Part shown: in pieces, positions 1-7,837 of the stretch | Position numbering within the stretch: position 1 is the stretch's first letter | How the letters are laid out: each line of letters begins with the position of its first letter | Assembly: GCA_964442075.1 (NCBI GenBank) | Contig: CAYTWH010000016.1 | Coordinates: 9,128 to 73,127, forward strand | Direction: 5' to 3' | DNA length: 64,000 bases | From: CAYTAU01 sp964442075 | GTDB lineage: Bacteria; Bacteroidota; Bacteroidia; Bacteroidales; CAYTAU01 | Program-made: the position numbers and the translations under genes | Notes under the pieces: generated by a model | What the model was told of the DNA's origin: nothing | Databases searched by the model: none | Seen by the model: the letters and a program-made list of their open reading frames with translations, nothing else

Positions 1-171
1 AATAAATGATTTACTTTTTCTAAGAATTGATGCATGATTTAATTCTTCATCTGCTAGCTTTTTCCAAAAATCAGCATCATTTTGAAATATTTCTTCTAAT
101 AAAGAATAAAGTTGATAAGCTTCAAACTCATATTTAATTGATTCGTTAATTAGGCTTTCAATGTTTTTCAT
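1..171 (-). CDS. Ferritin-like / rubrerythrin-type protein (N-terminal part, cut by window edge)
   Basis: The minus strand opens with an ATG at 169-171 and stays open to the left edge, giving 57 residues with no stop, so the 3' part lies outside the window. The visible helix pair contains a glutamate-rich first helix (KYEFEAYQLY) and a second helix with the ExxH iron-ligand pattern (DEELNHASIL). This is the first half of a four-helix ferritin-like di-iron fold, as in rubrerythrins. That would fit oxidative-stress or iron handling in the cytoplasm. Only half the fold is visible, so the exact family is open. A promoter-like interspersed repeat lies about 27 bases upstream of the start. Confidence 0.6.
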   Translation of the reverse strand, partial: MKNIESLINESIKYEFEAYQLYSLLEEIFQNDADFWKKLADEELNHASILRKSKSFI

Positions 172-197
172 TTATATGTTTTTTAGTTAAATCCCAC

Positions 198-253
198 CAT
201 AAAAATACTATTTTTTATTTAATTTATCTCAATACCACGCTAAATGATTAGCT
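198..253 (-). repeat. Interspersed repeat family A, copy 1, with promoter-like core
   Basis: This 56-base element is almost identical to 913-968 and strongly similar to 5609-5664. Read on the minus strand it contains TTG (232-230), 22 bases, then TATTTTTA (207-200). That resembles the Bacteroidota sigma-A promoter (TTG, 19-23 bases, TAnnTTTG) with one mismatch. It lies just upstream of the ferritin-like gene start at 171. Confidence 0.65.
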
Positions 254-268
254 CGGCAGCAGTGATAA

Positions 269-874
269 CTAAAACCTATATTTTATACAAACTAGCGAAA
301 CATTAGCTAGGTTTAAATTTGTTACTGTTTGATTAACATATTCTGTATGGTAAAAACTATATGTAACATAAGGGTTGAATTCGCTACCAACAGAAAAATG
401 ATTTGAAAAATTGTAATAAAAGCCTAATGTAAATCCTATGCCTCCAAATAGAGTGTGAGTAGATGTATTTCTTTGCTTTTCTGTTAATTGCGGATTATCT
501 ATAACATAATTTCTAAAATTATCTCCAAATAAAATATTAAAGCCTTTAATAATTTCATATTTTTCTTTTATAACAGAATGTTTATCGATACCTAGCAAAA
601 TATTTGAATTAATATTAATCCTAGCTGTTCTATATGTTGTAGAAACTAGTGGCATATACACTTGTCTACTTCCAGATGCCTGAAGTCCTATTTTAAACCA
701 ATACTTGTCTGAGAGCCTGAAAGCATATCTAAACTCAAACTGTTTCGCATAATAACCATTTTGTAAAAAAGTAATTTCATTTTTTATCTTGGTAGTATCT
801 TTTTTCGTAGATCCAATACTATTTTGTATAGTCATCAATCCTACCATAAGCAATAATAATATTTGTTTTTTCAT
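269..874 (-). CDS. Predicted outer-membrane beta-barrel protein, unknown function
   Basis: The 201-residue product begins with a clear signal peptide (about residues 1-21, ending NSIG). The rest is alternating hydrophobic and polar segments with many aromatics, and it ends in ...CIKYRF. A terminal phenylalanine is typical of proteins inserted by the BAM complex. The length fits a small 8-stranded barrel. No catalytic motif is visible. It stands alone between two copies of repeat A (198-253 and 913-968), and the upstream copy could supply its promoter. The barrel call is from sequence character only; the specific family is not recognised. Confidence 0.6.
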   Translation of the reverse strand: MKKQILLLLMVGLMTIQNSIGSTKKDTTKIKNEITFLQNGYYAKQFEFRYAFRLSDKYWFKIGLQASGSRQVYMPLVSTTYRTARININSNILLGIDKHSVIKEKYEIIKGFNILFGDNFRNYVIDNPQLTEKQRNTSTHTLFGGIGFTLGFYYNFSNHFSVGSEFNPYVTYSFYHTEYVNQTVTNLNLANVSLVCIKYRF

Positions 875-912
875 AATTTCATTTTTTAAACTTTAGGCAC
901 TTCTTACCCACC

Positions 913-968
913 CATAAAAATACTATTTTTTATTTAATTTATCTCAATACCACGCTAAATGATTAGCT
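913..968 (-). repeat. Interspersed repeat family A, copy 2, with promoter-like core
   Basis: Identical over nearly all of its 56 bases to copy 1. On the minus strand TTG and TATTTTTA (922-915) are 22 bases apart. It sits about 39 bases upstream of the beta-barrel gene that starts at 874. Confidence 0.65.
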
Positions 969-1019
969 GTAACAGGGAAATTTATCCGACTCACGCTTAG
1001 ATTAGTTGAAAGCTATTTT

Positions 1020-1370
1020 TTAAACATGAGAATAAGCCTCGCCAAAAAAAAGGTAGCTTAGTAAATATAATGCGCTTAGTGATATTAGACAAATTATTAG
1101 TATTTTATAATAAGGAGTAAGTATTTTTTTACTTCTAAAAATACTAACAGAACTTGTAATTGACCCAAATAATAAACCAAATATTCCTCCACCAAAGAAA
1201 TAAACAACACCCCCTACTCCTAAACTTGGTAAAATACCAGATGCTAATAAAAAAAATGGAGCAAATAATCCACATACAATAATTGTTAGAGATGTAGCTA
1301 GTAATACTAAAAAGAGCTTTATTAATATAACTACTTTTTTATTATTAATTCTGTTTGATAATTCAACCAT
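1020..1370 (-). CDS. Small integral membrane protein, unknown function
   Basis: This 116-residue protein is mostly hydrophobic. About four membrane spans can be drawn: roughly residues 13-34, 36-56, 58-75 (glycine-rich, GVGGVVYFFGGGIFGLLFG) and 88-108. A short lysine-bearing loop separates the last two. There is no signal peptide distinct from the first span and no recognised motif. A gap of about 60 bases separates it from the following gene at 1431-2075, on the same strand. I do not recognise the family. It could be an ordinary small membrane protein of an accessory island. Confidence 0.5.
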   Translation of the reverse strand: MVELSNRINNKKVVILIKLFLVLLATSLTIIVCGLFAPFFLLASGILPSLGVGGVVYFFGGGIFGLLFGSITSSVSIFRSKKILTPYYKILIICLISLSALYLLSYLFFGEAYSHV

Positions 1371-1430
1371 TTGCTTGTTTTTTTTAAACTTTAGCGCACT
1401 TTAGGCACTTCCCCTTCCTTTACCTCCAAA

Positions 1431-2075
1431 TCAATCTGGCGGTAGCAGGGCTCCTGTTTCATCAAAAATTAATGTTTTATTTTTTTTATATAATTTTCCA
1501 TTAATTTTCTGATCATTAGCTAATTTACATTCTTTTAAGCTCCCATTTTCAAACAGTTTAACACCTGCAAACGGACTGCTTTTGCAAAATATATTATTTA
1601 TTTCAATATCATTACAAGGGTAAAAATTCCTCAATTTCCCACTTAAATAAAATGAAGTAGTAATTCCCATACTATACCACTTTGAATAATTTCCATTACA
1701 ACAATAACCTTGTATTTTAGTGTCTTTAGCAAAAAAACAAGATGTAAAATCTTTATAAAATCTTACTCTTGTTCCTTTAGGTAGCTCTGCTCCATGCATA
1801 AAATGGTTTTCTGCTAATATAAAACCAACAAGCTTCCAGTTTTCAATAAACACAATATTATTATGACATGGATAACCCTCAATAATTGTTTGTTCTAACA
1901 ATGAACCTTCAGCATAAGTTGTGTCAGTATCTTCAACAATAAATCGTATTTTTTTAAATTTAATGTTATAATAACTAACATCCTTTTCCCATTTAGTGTA
2001 CTGCCCTTTTACTGAAAAAGAAAGAAAAAGAATTATTATTAATATTGAATTGCGAATAATATCTTTTGTTTTCAT
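1431..2075 (-). CDS. Exported cysteine-containing protein, unknown (weakly MORN-like)
   Basis: A 214-residue protein with a signal peptide (about residues 1-25, ending SVKGQ). The mature part has seven cysteines, including a CC pair, which suggests disulfides in the periplasm or on the surface. Short beta-rich units such as YYNIKFKKI and SGKLRNFYPC weakly recall the MORN/YwqK units seen elsewhere in this window, but I would not assign the family. The last residues (GALLPPD and stop) are encoded inside a copy of an interspersed palindrome, so the native C-terminus may have been replaced. It starts 10 bases from the stop-proximal side of the next gene (2086-2472), which is transcribed before it, so the two probably form an operon. 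Confidence 0.5.
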   Translation of the reverse strand: MKTKDIIRNSILIIILFLSFSVKGQYTKWEKDVSYYNIKFKKIRFIVEDTDTTYAEGSLLEQTIIEGYPCHNNIVFIENWKLVGFILAENHFMHGAELPKGTRVRFYKDFTSCFFAKDTKIQGYCCNGNYSKWYSMGITTSFYLSGKLRNFYPCNDIEINNIFCKSSPFAGVKLFENGSLKECKLANDQKINGKLYKKNKTLIFDETGALLPPD

Positions 2076-2085
2076 TTCAACTTTA

Positions 2086-2472
2086 TTAAGAAATGTTTTT
2101 TGATGATTTCTTCGTTAACCACCAACCGTAAATATAAAGAACGGAAGGTATCAGGTAAATAAAAAGAGCATAAGTGAAGTTGGCTTCAGGATTAATTCCT
2201 ACAAGAAAAATAAAAATAATAAAGCTAAACAAGGAAATAATGCCTCCTTTACCTTCCTTCCATAATGCTAAGATGAGACCAGCCAAACCTACAATAAAAA
2301 ATACAAATGTTATTATCGTTAAAATGTCAAAACTGTAAAACGGAGAAACTCCATCTGTGTTGTAGCTCTCAAGCATTTCACCAACACCAATAATAAGAGT
2401 AATCAGAACTAATAGTGTCCCGATTATACGAGCTGTCCAACGAATGATGCTAATTGTAGTAGTAGTTTTCAT
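2086..2472 (-). CDS. Four-span small membrane protein, unknown function
   Basis: A 128-residue hydrophobic protein with four predicted membrane spans (about residues 11-30, 50-70, 76-92 and 98-119) and a short basic tail (TKKSSKN). Families of this size and layout are common and uncharacterised in Bacteroidota. Some carry DUF numbers, but I cannot assign one with certainty. It is the first gene of a probable two-gene operon with 1431-2075, with a 10-base spacing. Confidence 0.5.
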   Translation of the reverse strand: MKTTTTISIIRWTARIIGTLLVLITLIIGVGEMLESYNTDGVSPFYSFDILTIITFVFFIVGLAGLILALWKEGKGGIISLFSFIIFIFLVGINPEANFTYALFIYLIPSVLYIYGWWLTKKSSKNIS

Positions 2473-2660
2473 TTTATTAAGTTTTTTAATTTGTAAATAA
2501 ATATTTTTTTGTCTAAATGTTAATTGTAATTGTCAAAAACTATCAAAGTTAAACTTTAGCGGCTCTTGTGTCTGTACAATGCATTTTTTTAACTTACCCA
2601 TAACACGCATATATCATCATTGATGATATATATACTATATCTACCCTAACTACCACACCC

Positions 2661-3479
2661 TTATTTTGTAGTAAAATGAAATATAAATTGATTTTTTTCT
2701 ATACATGTTAAAGAAATATTATTTTTTCTAAAACTTCTTCTTAGACCATTTGATATAGTCGCTTGAAATGATTCGTAAACTGCCGATCTTAATGCAAGAT
2801 CTTCATCTTCACCTTCATCAATATTATATGATATTTCATCGTAAATTTTAGCATCAAAGGTATAAGCATAAAACAGTTTGTCTGCTTCTCTGTCAAATAT
2901 ATAAACTACCTCTTTGGCATATCCATTAGAGTAAGTTCCCTCATCATCAACAATAGGTTTGATGAATTCTAAATTTTGGGCTACTATTATATATTTTGAG
3001 TTTAGCACCTTATTTAGATTTTCGCTTACATGAAATTTTAGTACATAATCGACTACTTCTGATATTGCACTAGAATCGAGATAGCCACACAAAAGATTTA
3101 CATCTAATATAAAGTCGAAATCGGAGCTTTTATAACGTACACCTATTGGAGCATTGTCTATCATATTCTCATATCTGAGAAAAAATGCATTTTGTGGATA
3201 ATCGCAAAGGTAAGATATAAGTGTTAATGATAGTGGAGTGGTATTAGTATCTGCCACTTCTTTTTGCCAGTTGTTGTTTGCAATATAGTTTTTGAATAGC
3301 TCATAATCTTCTTTAAATATAGCGCAAGAATCGGCTTTGTCGTTTACATATTTATGGTAAAGCTCTATTGGGCTAAGAACAACTTCTTCTTCTACTTCTA
3401 CCTCTACATTTTTTGGTACAGGTGCTCCACAAGAGTATACTACTAATGCTATAATAATTGAATAAAATACTTTTTTCAT
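2661..3479 (-). CDS. Lipoprotein, unknown function
   Basis: A 272-residue protein with a clear lipobox (VVYSC, Cys17) after a short signal sequence, so it is probably a lipid-anchored envelope protein. An acidic linker (EVEVEEEVV) follows the anchor. The remainder is mixed alpha/beta without a motif I recognise. A second acidic patch occurs near residue 220 (DEGEDED). It lies alone, and its promoter may come from the repeat-A relative about 30 bases upstream (3506-3540). Confidence 0.55.
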   Translation of the reverse strand: MKKVFYSIIIALVVYSCGAPVPKNVEVEVEEEVVLSPIELYHKYVNDKADSCAIFKEDYELFKNYIANNNWQKEVADTNTTPLSLTLISYLCDYPQNAFFLRYENMIDNAPIGVRYKSSDFDFILDVNLLCGYLDSSAISEVVDYVLKFHVSENLNKVLNSKYIIVAQNLEFIKPIVDDEGTYSNGYAKEVVYIFDREADKLFYAYTFDAKIYDEISYNIDEGEDEDLALRSAVYESFQATISNGLRRSFRKNNISLTCIEKNQFIFHFTTK

Positions 3480-3505
3480 TTTTTTTTGTTTGAGATTTAT
3501 AGATG

Positions 3506-3540
3506 CATAAAAATACTATTTATTTATTTACCACCAAATA
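3506..3540 (-). repeat. Repeat family A relative (short form) with promoter-like core
   Basis: It shares the CATAAAAATACTATTT core with copies at 198, 913 and 5609 but continues into a different tail (ACCACCAAATAC). On the minus strand TTG (3537-3535) and TATTTTTA (3515-3508) are 19 bases apart, again matching the Bacteroidota promoter layout. It is placed just upstream of the lipoprotein gene starting at 3479. Confidence 0.5.
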
Positions 3541-3552
3541 CAAGCGCTAGGG

Positions 3553-3791
3553 CAATGTTATTAAGTTAAGAGTGGGGATGCTAATTATCAGTTGCCCCTA
3601 TCTTTAGGTAGGGGGTTGAAGTACAAAAATTAAATGGGCTTCAGCCCAAAACGAATATGAAGAATTTATTAATGAAATATGGACTTAAAAAACTTTTGGG
3701 CTAAAGCCCTGTTTTTAGAATATTTATATCCCCGTCCTAAAGGACGGGGCAACTGATAAGCTTATACTTACATCTTAACTTAATGACATTG
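3553..3791. repeat. Composite inverted-repeat element (REP/MITE-like)
   Basis: The ends are inverted copies: 3553-3572 pairs with 3772-3791 with few mismatches, and 3581-3598 pairs with 3746-3760. Between them are several smaller hairpins: CCCCTA..TAGGGG at 3595-3614, GGGCTTCAGCCC near 3637, GGGCTAAAGCCC near 3698, and the perfect CCCCGTCC-TAAA-GGACGGGG at 3730-3749. No reading frame of note is present. The GGACGGGG hairpin also recurs at the ends of the element at 31280-31430, so these are members of one interspersed palindrome family. No target duplication was recognised. Confidence 0.65.
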
Positions 3792-3813
3792 ATCGTGCAC
3801 CAGCGAGAAGGTT

Positions 3814-5073
3814 TTATTTATCAAAAACTAATTCATTTGATGCAGTAGTTTGGGTATTTTTTTTCAGGTATTTCAACATTTTTTCGGCTGTAGATTTTTT
3901 TGCATGTTCTATATCCAATCCTTCTACAATTTCTTTTATTCCAATAAGACTTTGGCAACCTGCATCTTCAAATATTTTCCGCACTTCTTTATTATTTTCA
4001 ATATCCTCGCTTATAAAAGTACTAAGCTTGTCTATTTCAAGATATTTTTTATCTAGCTTTTTCAGACCTGTGTTTTGTTCTAGCAGGCGTCCTTCTGGCG
4101 TACCACTATTTGTAAGAAACAAAAAGGTGCGAACAATAATCATATTATCAACAATATCTATTAATAAATAACCTAGTTTTTTATCAGAAACTCTATATTC
4201 AATAAGAATATTATTATTTATATTCCTTATCACTTTTAATTCAAGAAAGGAAATATAAATGCAATAATGTAATGCAAATTCATTCAAAACATCCATTCGT
4301 TCGTGAAGACGATTAAAAGCATGTGACTGCATATACACTTTCATGGGTAAATCGTCAGTGGTATTTTCTATATTCAACTCTGAGGGTTTAACACTTATTT
4401 CTTCTAAGCCTTCGTATGGAATAGCCCAACATACTTCTGTTACTGGTCTTGAGATATTGTCTATAACAACATTTATAGTTTCGGGGGTTTCTTTATAAAC
4501 TTCTATAAAATTTCTAAGACCCCAAATATCGTCTTCATTTGTTATATTGTGTTTCAGCCAATATAAGTTTTTGTCGATACGGCTAGTAAACACTCCCATT
4601 AAGTTAATTATTGATATCATCTCTTTATTGGCCAGAGGCAAATGTTTATCCTCATCGAGATATTTTTTAAATAATGGCTTTACTATTTCCGATTGTTCAA
4701 ATTCTTCTTTTTCTACGGCATAGCATAATTTAATAAAAGTAAGACCTACCGATAAAAAATCGGCTAAGCTTAATTCTTTGCCAGAGCTTATCTCTATAGT
4801 AGTTGTCTCGAGCCTTTCTTTTATACCTCTCGAAAACTCTTTTAAATCATAATTTGGTATAACCTGTCCTTTGCCAGCTACTACTTTTACAGAATGATAT
4901 CGCAAATCATAAGTTTTTTTTAATATATCTTGGGGAATTAAAAAAAAAATATCTTGGCTACAAGCATGTTTTATTATATAACGCAACTTTCTATAAAATT
5001 CGTTGCGGTGCTGTGCCTTAGCTATCTTCTCTTTCTGATGATGACTTTGCTTTTTTTTCTTCTTTTTGGCCAT
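3814..5073 (-). CDS. Conserved-looking cytoplasmic protein with poly-lysine N-terminus, unknown
   Basis: The 419-residue product starts MAKKKKKKQSHHQKEK and is strongly basic for its first 40 residues, which suggests nucleic-acid or ribosome binding. The rest is helical and acidic-to-neutral without signal peptide, membrane span or recognised catalytic motif. Two other nearby proteins of the sigma-factor cluster (6414-6854 and 5721-6401) also begin with short lysine/arginine-rich heads. That hints at a shared theme, though no clear homology is visible between the bodies. A repeat copy (5108-5165) lies about 35 bases upstream of the start. Confidence 0.55.
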   Translation of the reverse strand: MAKKKKKKQSHHQKEKIAKAQHRNEFYRKLRYIIKHACSQDIFFLIPQDILKKTYDLRYHSVKVVAGKGQVIPNYDLKEFSRGIKERLETTTIEISSGKELSLADFLSVGLTFIKLCYAVEKEEFEQSEIVKPLFKKYLDEDKHLPLANKEMISIINLMGVFTSRIDKNLYWLKHNITNEDDIWGLRNFIEVYKETPETINVVIDNISRPVTEVCWAIPYEGLEEISVKPSELNIENTTDDLPMKVYMQSHAFNRLHERMDVLNEFALHYCIYISFLELKVIRNINNNILIEYRVSDKKLGYLLIDIVDNMIIVRTFLFLTNSGTPEGRLLEQNTGLKKLDKKYLEIDKLSTFISEDIENNKEVRKIFEDAGCQSLIGIKEIVEGLDIEHAKKSTAEKMLKYLKKNTQTTASNELVFDK

Positions 5074-5107
5074 ATATTATTATAACGCAATTGGCTGATG
5101 GTTTGTT

Positions 5108-5165
5108 CTATAAAAATAGACTTTTTTATTTACCACCAGAAAGATTCTGTCGGTAGCAAGGCTGG
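5108..5165 (-). repeat. Interspersed repeat: A-family core joined to CCACCAGAA palindrome
   Basis: The left part has the TATTTTTA box of family A (5118-5111, minus strand). The right part is the palindrome-bearing module CCACCAGAAAGATTCTG followed by TCGGTAGCAAGG. That second module recurs at 32000-32027 (ACCACCAGAAAGGATTCTGG) and, degenerate, at 1421-1453. It is therefore a composite of two repeat modules. Confidence 0.5.
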
Positions 5166-5186
5166 CTTTAAATCTATTTTCTATTT

Positions 5187-5597
5187 TTATAATGGCACAT
5201 AATGCATATCCAGTTTACCTATAGAAATATATTCATATATCCATAATTCATCTTTTTTAAGCTTAGAAATACGTAATGTGTCTTTTATACCACTAAAATC
5301 AATTATTACATATTCTTTGGTATTATTAAATTGCCATGTACCATAATATGTTGTGTCGGATGTTGAGCTGGTATCAATTTTTAAAATGTAATCACCACCT
5401 TTTTTAAACTCAATGCTATTATTGTTTGCAGAGAGAATAACCTCTTCATTATTCAAATATCCTTTGTCTAGTTTCCAAGTATTAACAATACGGTCTTTTT
5501 TTGATCTTAAACTTATATCTGGGCCTTCATCATATTTACTGCAACTTATGCAATATGTAATAATAAAGATAATGGATATAATAAATATATATTTCAT
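5187..5597 (-). CDS. Lipocalin-like lipoprotein
   Basis: A 136-residue lipoprotein with lipobox CISC (Cys19). The mature part follows the small lipocalin-like pattern common in Bacteroidota: a tryptophan near the start of the barrel (NTWKLDKGYL), a central F(K/E)xGGDY strand, then YYGTWQF and short strands to the C-terminus. Such proteins are lipid-anchored eight-stranded barrels with no known ligand. It stands alone, with a repeat-A copy only 12 bases upstream. Fold assignment is by pattern; the ligand is unknown. Confidence 0.6.
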   Translation of the reverse strand: MKYIFIISIIFIITYCISCSKYDEGPDISLRSKKDRIVNTWKLDKGYLNNEEVILSANNNSIEFKKGGDYILKIDTSSTSDTTYYGTWQFNNTKEYVIIDFSGIKDTLRISKLKKDELWIYEYISIGKLDMHYVPL

Positions 5598-5608
5598 AGT
5601 TTCTACCC

Positions 5609-5664
5609 CATAAAAATACTATTTTTTATTTAATTTATCTCAATACCACGCAAAAGGATTAGTT
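5609..5664 (-). repeat. Interspersed repeat family A, copy 3, with promoter-like core
   Basis: Matches copies 1 and 2 for about 45 bases, then diverges (GCAAAAGGATTAGTT). On the minus strand TTG (5643-5641) and TATTTTTA (5618-5611) are 22 bases apart. It lies directly upstream of the lipoprotein gene starting at 5597. Confidence 0.65.
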
Positions 5665-5720
5665 AGTTAGCATTGTTTGACACGGATTACAAATCCGCGC
5701 CAGTTGGATTTTTTTTATTA

Positions 5721-6401
5721 TTAATCAATAAGATCTTTAATCGAACTAACTTTTGCAGCAAAAGGGCAACTGTCTGAACTAGGGAATGACAATAAGGTTT
5801 TTTTATCCGAAGAAAGAGAAACCTTAGGAGAAAAAGACATCTTTTTCACAGTTGCTTTTACGTCCACATCTGTTGCATTCTCAAAAACTATTGAAACCTT
5901 TTCTGCATAATATAGATGTTCAAAATAGAAAAGCCCTTTAAACTTTTTTCTATAACTTTTGCCATCTTCTTCTTTCACCCGTAATACTATATCTTTAATT
6001 TTCTTTTTAATTTCACCCGTTATCTCTTTTGCCCGCACTCCTTCATAAATGTACTTAGAAACCTTATGGCTTTTGAAATTTCCTATTATTTCAGAGTTTA
6101 AATTAGGAATATCGGTCTCGATACCTATTTCTGTAGAAGATTCAACTTCTTGATTGGCTAAACCATGATCTAAAAAAGGAAGTTCTTTTATGGATTTTAA
6201 AAGCATATTTTTCTCATCATCTTCTATAGGAAGTTCACGAATTAGACTCATACCTTCTGGATCAACAGATTTTTTTATAAATCCATCATATTCGACTATC
6301 CCACAAACCTTATAAGAAGAGCTTGATGATAATAGCAGCTCAAGGTCTTTATCGCCTTGAGCTTTTTTAAATTTTCTGCTCAATTTTCTATTTCCACTCA
6401 T
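5721..6401 (-). CDS. Unknown cytoplasmic protein of the sigma-factor cluster
   Basis: A 226-residue protein with a basic head (MSGNRKLSRKFKKAQ) and no signal peptide. The middle contains a lysine-rich helical stretch near residues 128-155 (GEIKKKIKDIVLRVKEEDGK). The C-terminal third is beta-rich and serine-rich. It starts 12 bases after the stop of 6414-6854 on the same strand, so it is probably co-transcribed with it and with the sigma factor further upstream. No family is recognised. The context suggests a partner or target of the sigma factor, which is inference only. Confidence 0.55.
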   Translation of the reverse strand: MSGNRKLSRKFKKAQGDKDLELLLSSSSSYKVCGIVEYDGFIKKSVDPEGMSLIRELPIEDDEKNMLLKSIKELPFLDHGLANQEVESSTEIGIETDIPNLNSEIIGNFKSHKVSKYIYEGVRAKEITGEIKKKIKDIVLRVKEEDGKSYRKKFKGLFYFEHLYYAEKVSIVFENATDVDVKATVKKMSFSPKVSLSSDKKTLLSFPSSDSCPFAAKVSSIKDLID

Positions 6402-6413
6402 ATCCTAAAATTT

Positions 6414-6854
6414 TTATTTTTCTTCTCCTAAAATCCACTCACCCATTTCCAAAATTCTATCAAGAACTTCATCTTGGGTATCATTTGTAAAAGTTTTTGC
6501 AAGATTTATTGAAAAATCAATCTTTTTCCAAACTTTTGATAATTTGGAGTAAAATTCGTCCATATCTTTATTATCAGGAGTTGCTGATCCTTCAATCTTA
6601 TTTCCAATAATGAGAACTTTTTCAAGTTTATCATCAAACTTATCGCCTGTTACCTCTAATATTATAGTAAAATCTAAAGATACTCTTAGAAATGGCCATA
6701 TTTCGTTGAATATTTCCTTGTAGTTCATATTATCATTAAGCTCAATATCTTTGATATGCTTAAATTGTTCTACAACTGCATTGAATTTCTCATTTCTTTG
6801 CTTTTTTAATTCTTTTCTTTTTGCTTTCCTAGCTACTCTTTTGTCTTTTGACAT
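6414..6854 (-). CDS. Small helical protein with basic N-terminus, unknown
   Basis: A 146-residue cytoplasmic protein that begins with a strongly basic helix (about residues 3-22, KDKRVARKAKRKELKKQRNE), followed by an acidic helical domain (NEIWPFLRVSLDFTIILE, then VLDRILEMGEWILGEEK). The charge split could allow nucleic-acid or ribosome contact at the head. It lies between 6936-7151 and 5721-6401 in the same orientation. A 34-base box that also occurs upstream of the sigma gene sits 16 bases upstream of its start (6871-6904), so it may have its own regulated promoter. Confidence 0.55.
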   Translation of the reverse strand: MSKDKRVARKAKRKELKKQRNEKFNAVVEQFKHIKDIELNDNMNYKEIFNEIWPFLRVSLDFTIILEVTGDKFDDKLEKVLIIGNKIEGSATPDNKDMDEFYSKLSKVWKKIDFSINLAKTFTNDTQDEVLDRILEMGEWILGEEK

Positions 6855-6870
6855 AACTTATTTTTTTTGG

Positions 6871-6904
6871 TTGCCTACTCTATCTTAAGCTTTTCGGCTT
6901 TCGC
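6871..6904 (-). promoter_or_regulatory. Duplicated upstream box, copy 1 (candidate operator/promoter)
   Basis: TTGCCTACTCTAT, a few variable bases, then GCTTTTCGGC-TTCGC occurs here and again at 7838-7870. Both copies lie upstream of minus-strand genes of the same cluster (6414-6854 and the sigma factor 7182-7742). This placement is what is expected of a shared regulatory site, perhaps recognised by the sigma factor itself. The function is inferred. Confidence 0.45.
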
Positions 6905-6935
6905 TCTTAATATCTTTTTTTTCTATTTAATAGAC

Positions 6936-7151
6936 TTAGTTTATATAATACTCTAGACTCTTCCTCGCATCAGTAAAAAGATTTACTACTTCTAGTTTTG
7001 TTTTTTTAGTTTCTATCTTTAAACTCAAAACATTAAAAAATAGCACGAATAATTCATTATCATCTAATAATATTTTATCAATTATCTTTTCGTCAATGGT
7101 ATTATCATATATAAAGTCAATAATTATTTTAATTTTCCCTTTGTTATCCAT
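6936..7151 (-). CDS. Small acidic/lysine-rich protein following the sigma factor, unknown
   Basis: A 71-residue cytoplasmic protein with three short amphipathic helices rich in Ile, Leu, Asp and Lys (KIKIIIDFIYDN; DKILLDDNELF; LEVVNLFTDARKSLEYY). It begins 30 bases after the sigma-factor stop, so co-transcription is likely. Genes of this size directly behind an ECF sigma factor are sometimes anti-sigma factors, but this one has no membrane span or zinc motif. That role is therefore only a suggestion. Confidence 0.5.
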   Translation of the reverse strand: MDNKGKIKIIIDFIYDNTIDEKIIDKILLDDNELFVLFFNVLSLKIETKKTKLEVVNLFTDARKSLEYYIN

Positions 7152-7181
7152 GTCTTTCTGGTTTTGCCATTTAATATTTAA

Positions 7182-7742
7182 TTAGCCACTCTCAGTGGCT
7201 AGTTTTTTCAATTTAATTATTAATCTATATTTTCTATTTGCTAATTCCTTTTTCGTTATTTCCAGCTTCTTTGCCATTTCTTTATTAGAACACATTTTCA
7301 CTAGTAAATAAAGCAGTTTCTCTTCATTATTATTGAGTTTAGCTTTCAAAGAAATCGATTTCAGCTTTTTTATATAAAAATCTAAATTTGAATCATTTTC
7401 TTTATCATCCTCAATTTTACTAACATCGTTATCATCATCGAGTTGGATGAACTCAATTTTCTTTCTTCGATATTCATCTTTAGCAGCATTTATCACAATA
7501 AGAAATAAATACTTTCTTAAATCTTCTGGTTTTACTTTACCCTTTTCTATAAACTCATTAAGTTTATCCTCTGACGCAAGAAATTTAAAGATCTTGGTCA
7601 TTACTACATCTCGTGCAATTTCTTCATCTTTAATAATACGTGTTGCATAGGCAACTAAATTTTCTAATAATACTGCTTCTAACAAATAATTTAAAATCAT
7701 TTGATTGCTAGGTGTTGATACAAATTCTAGAATTTTCTTCAT
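7182..7742 (-). CDS. ECF-like RNA polymerase sigma factor (divergent)
   Basis: The 186-residue product has the two-domain layout of ECF sigma factors. Region 2 spans about residues 20-95, with YATRIIKDEEIARDVVMTKIF matching region 2.1-2.2 and LRKYLFLIVINAAKDEYRRKK matching region 2.3-2.4. After an acidic linker (DDDNDVSKIEDDKENDS), a helix-turn-helix-like region 4 covers about residues 133-180 (NNNEEKLLYLLVKM, then NKEMAKKLEITKKELANR). Region 4 is degenerate compared with typical SigW/RpoE members. It heads a run of small genes (6936-7151, 6414-6854, 5721-6401). The last codons and the stop overlap a short hairpin (7183-7201). A duplicated box about 96 bases upstream (7838-7870) may be its regulatory site. 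Confidence 0.7.
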   Translation of the reverse strand: MKKILEFVSTPSNQMILNYLLEAVLLENLVAYATRIIKDEEIARDVVMTKIFKFLASEDKLNEFIEKGKVKPEDLRKYLFLIVINAAKDEYRRKKIEFIQLDDDNDVSKIEDDKENDSNLDFYIKKLKSISLKAKLNNNEEKLLYLLVKMCSNKEMAKKLEITKKELANRKYRLIIKLKKLATESG

Positions 7743-7837
7743 ACTCTGAAATGTTTGTTAATATTGAGATTATGTGGGCAATGTTACCCCCCTGTTTGAT
7801 TTTTCTGTCATTTTTCATATATCATAGTTTTAAAATT

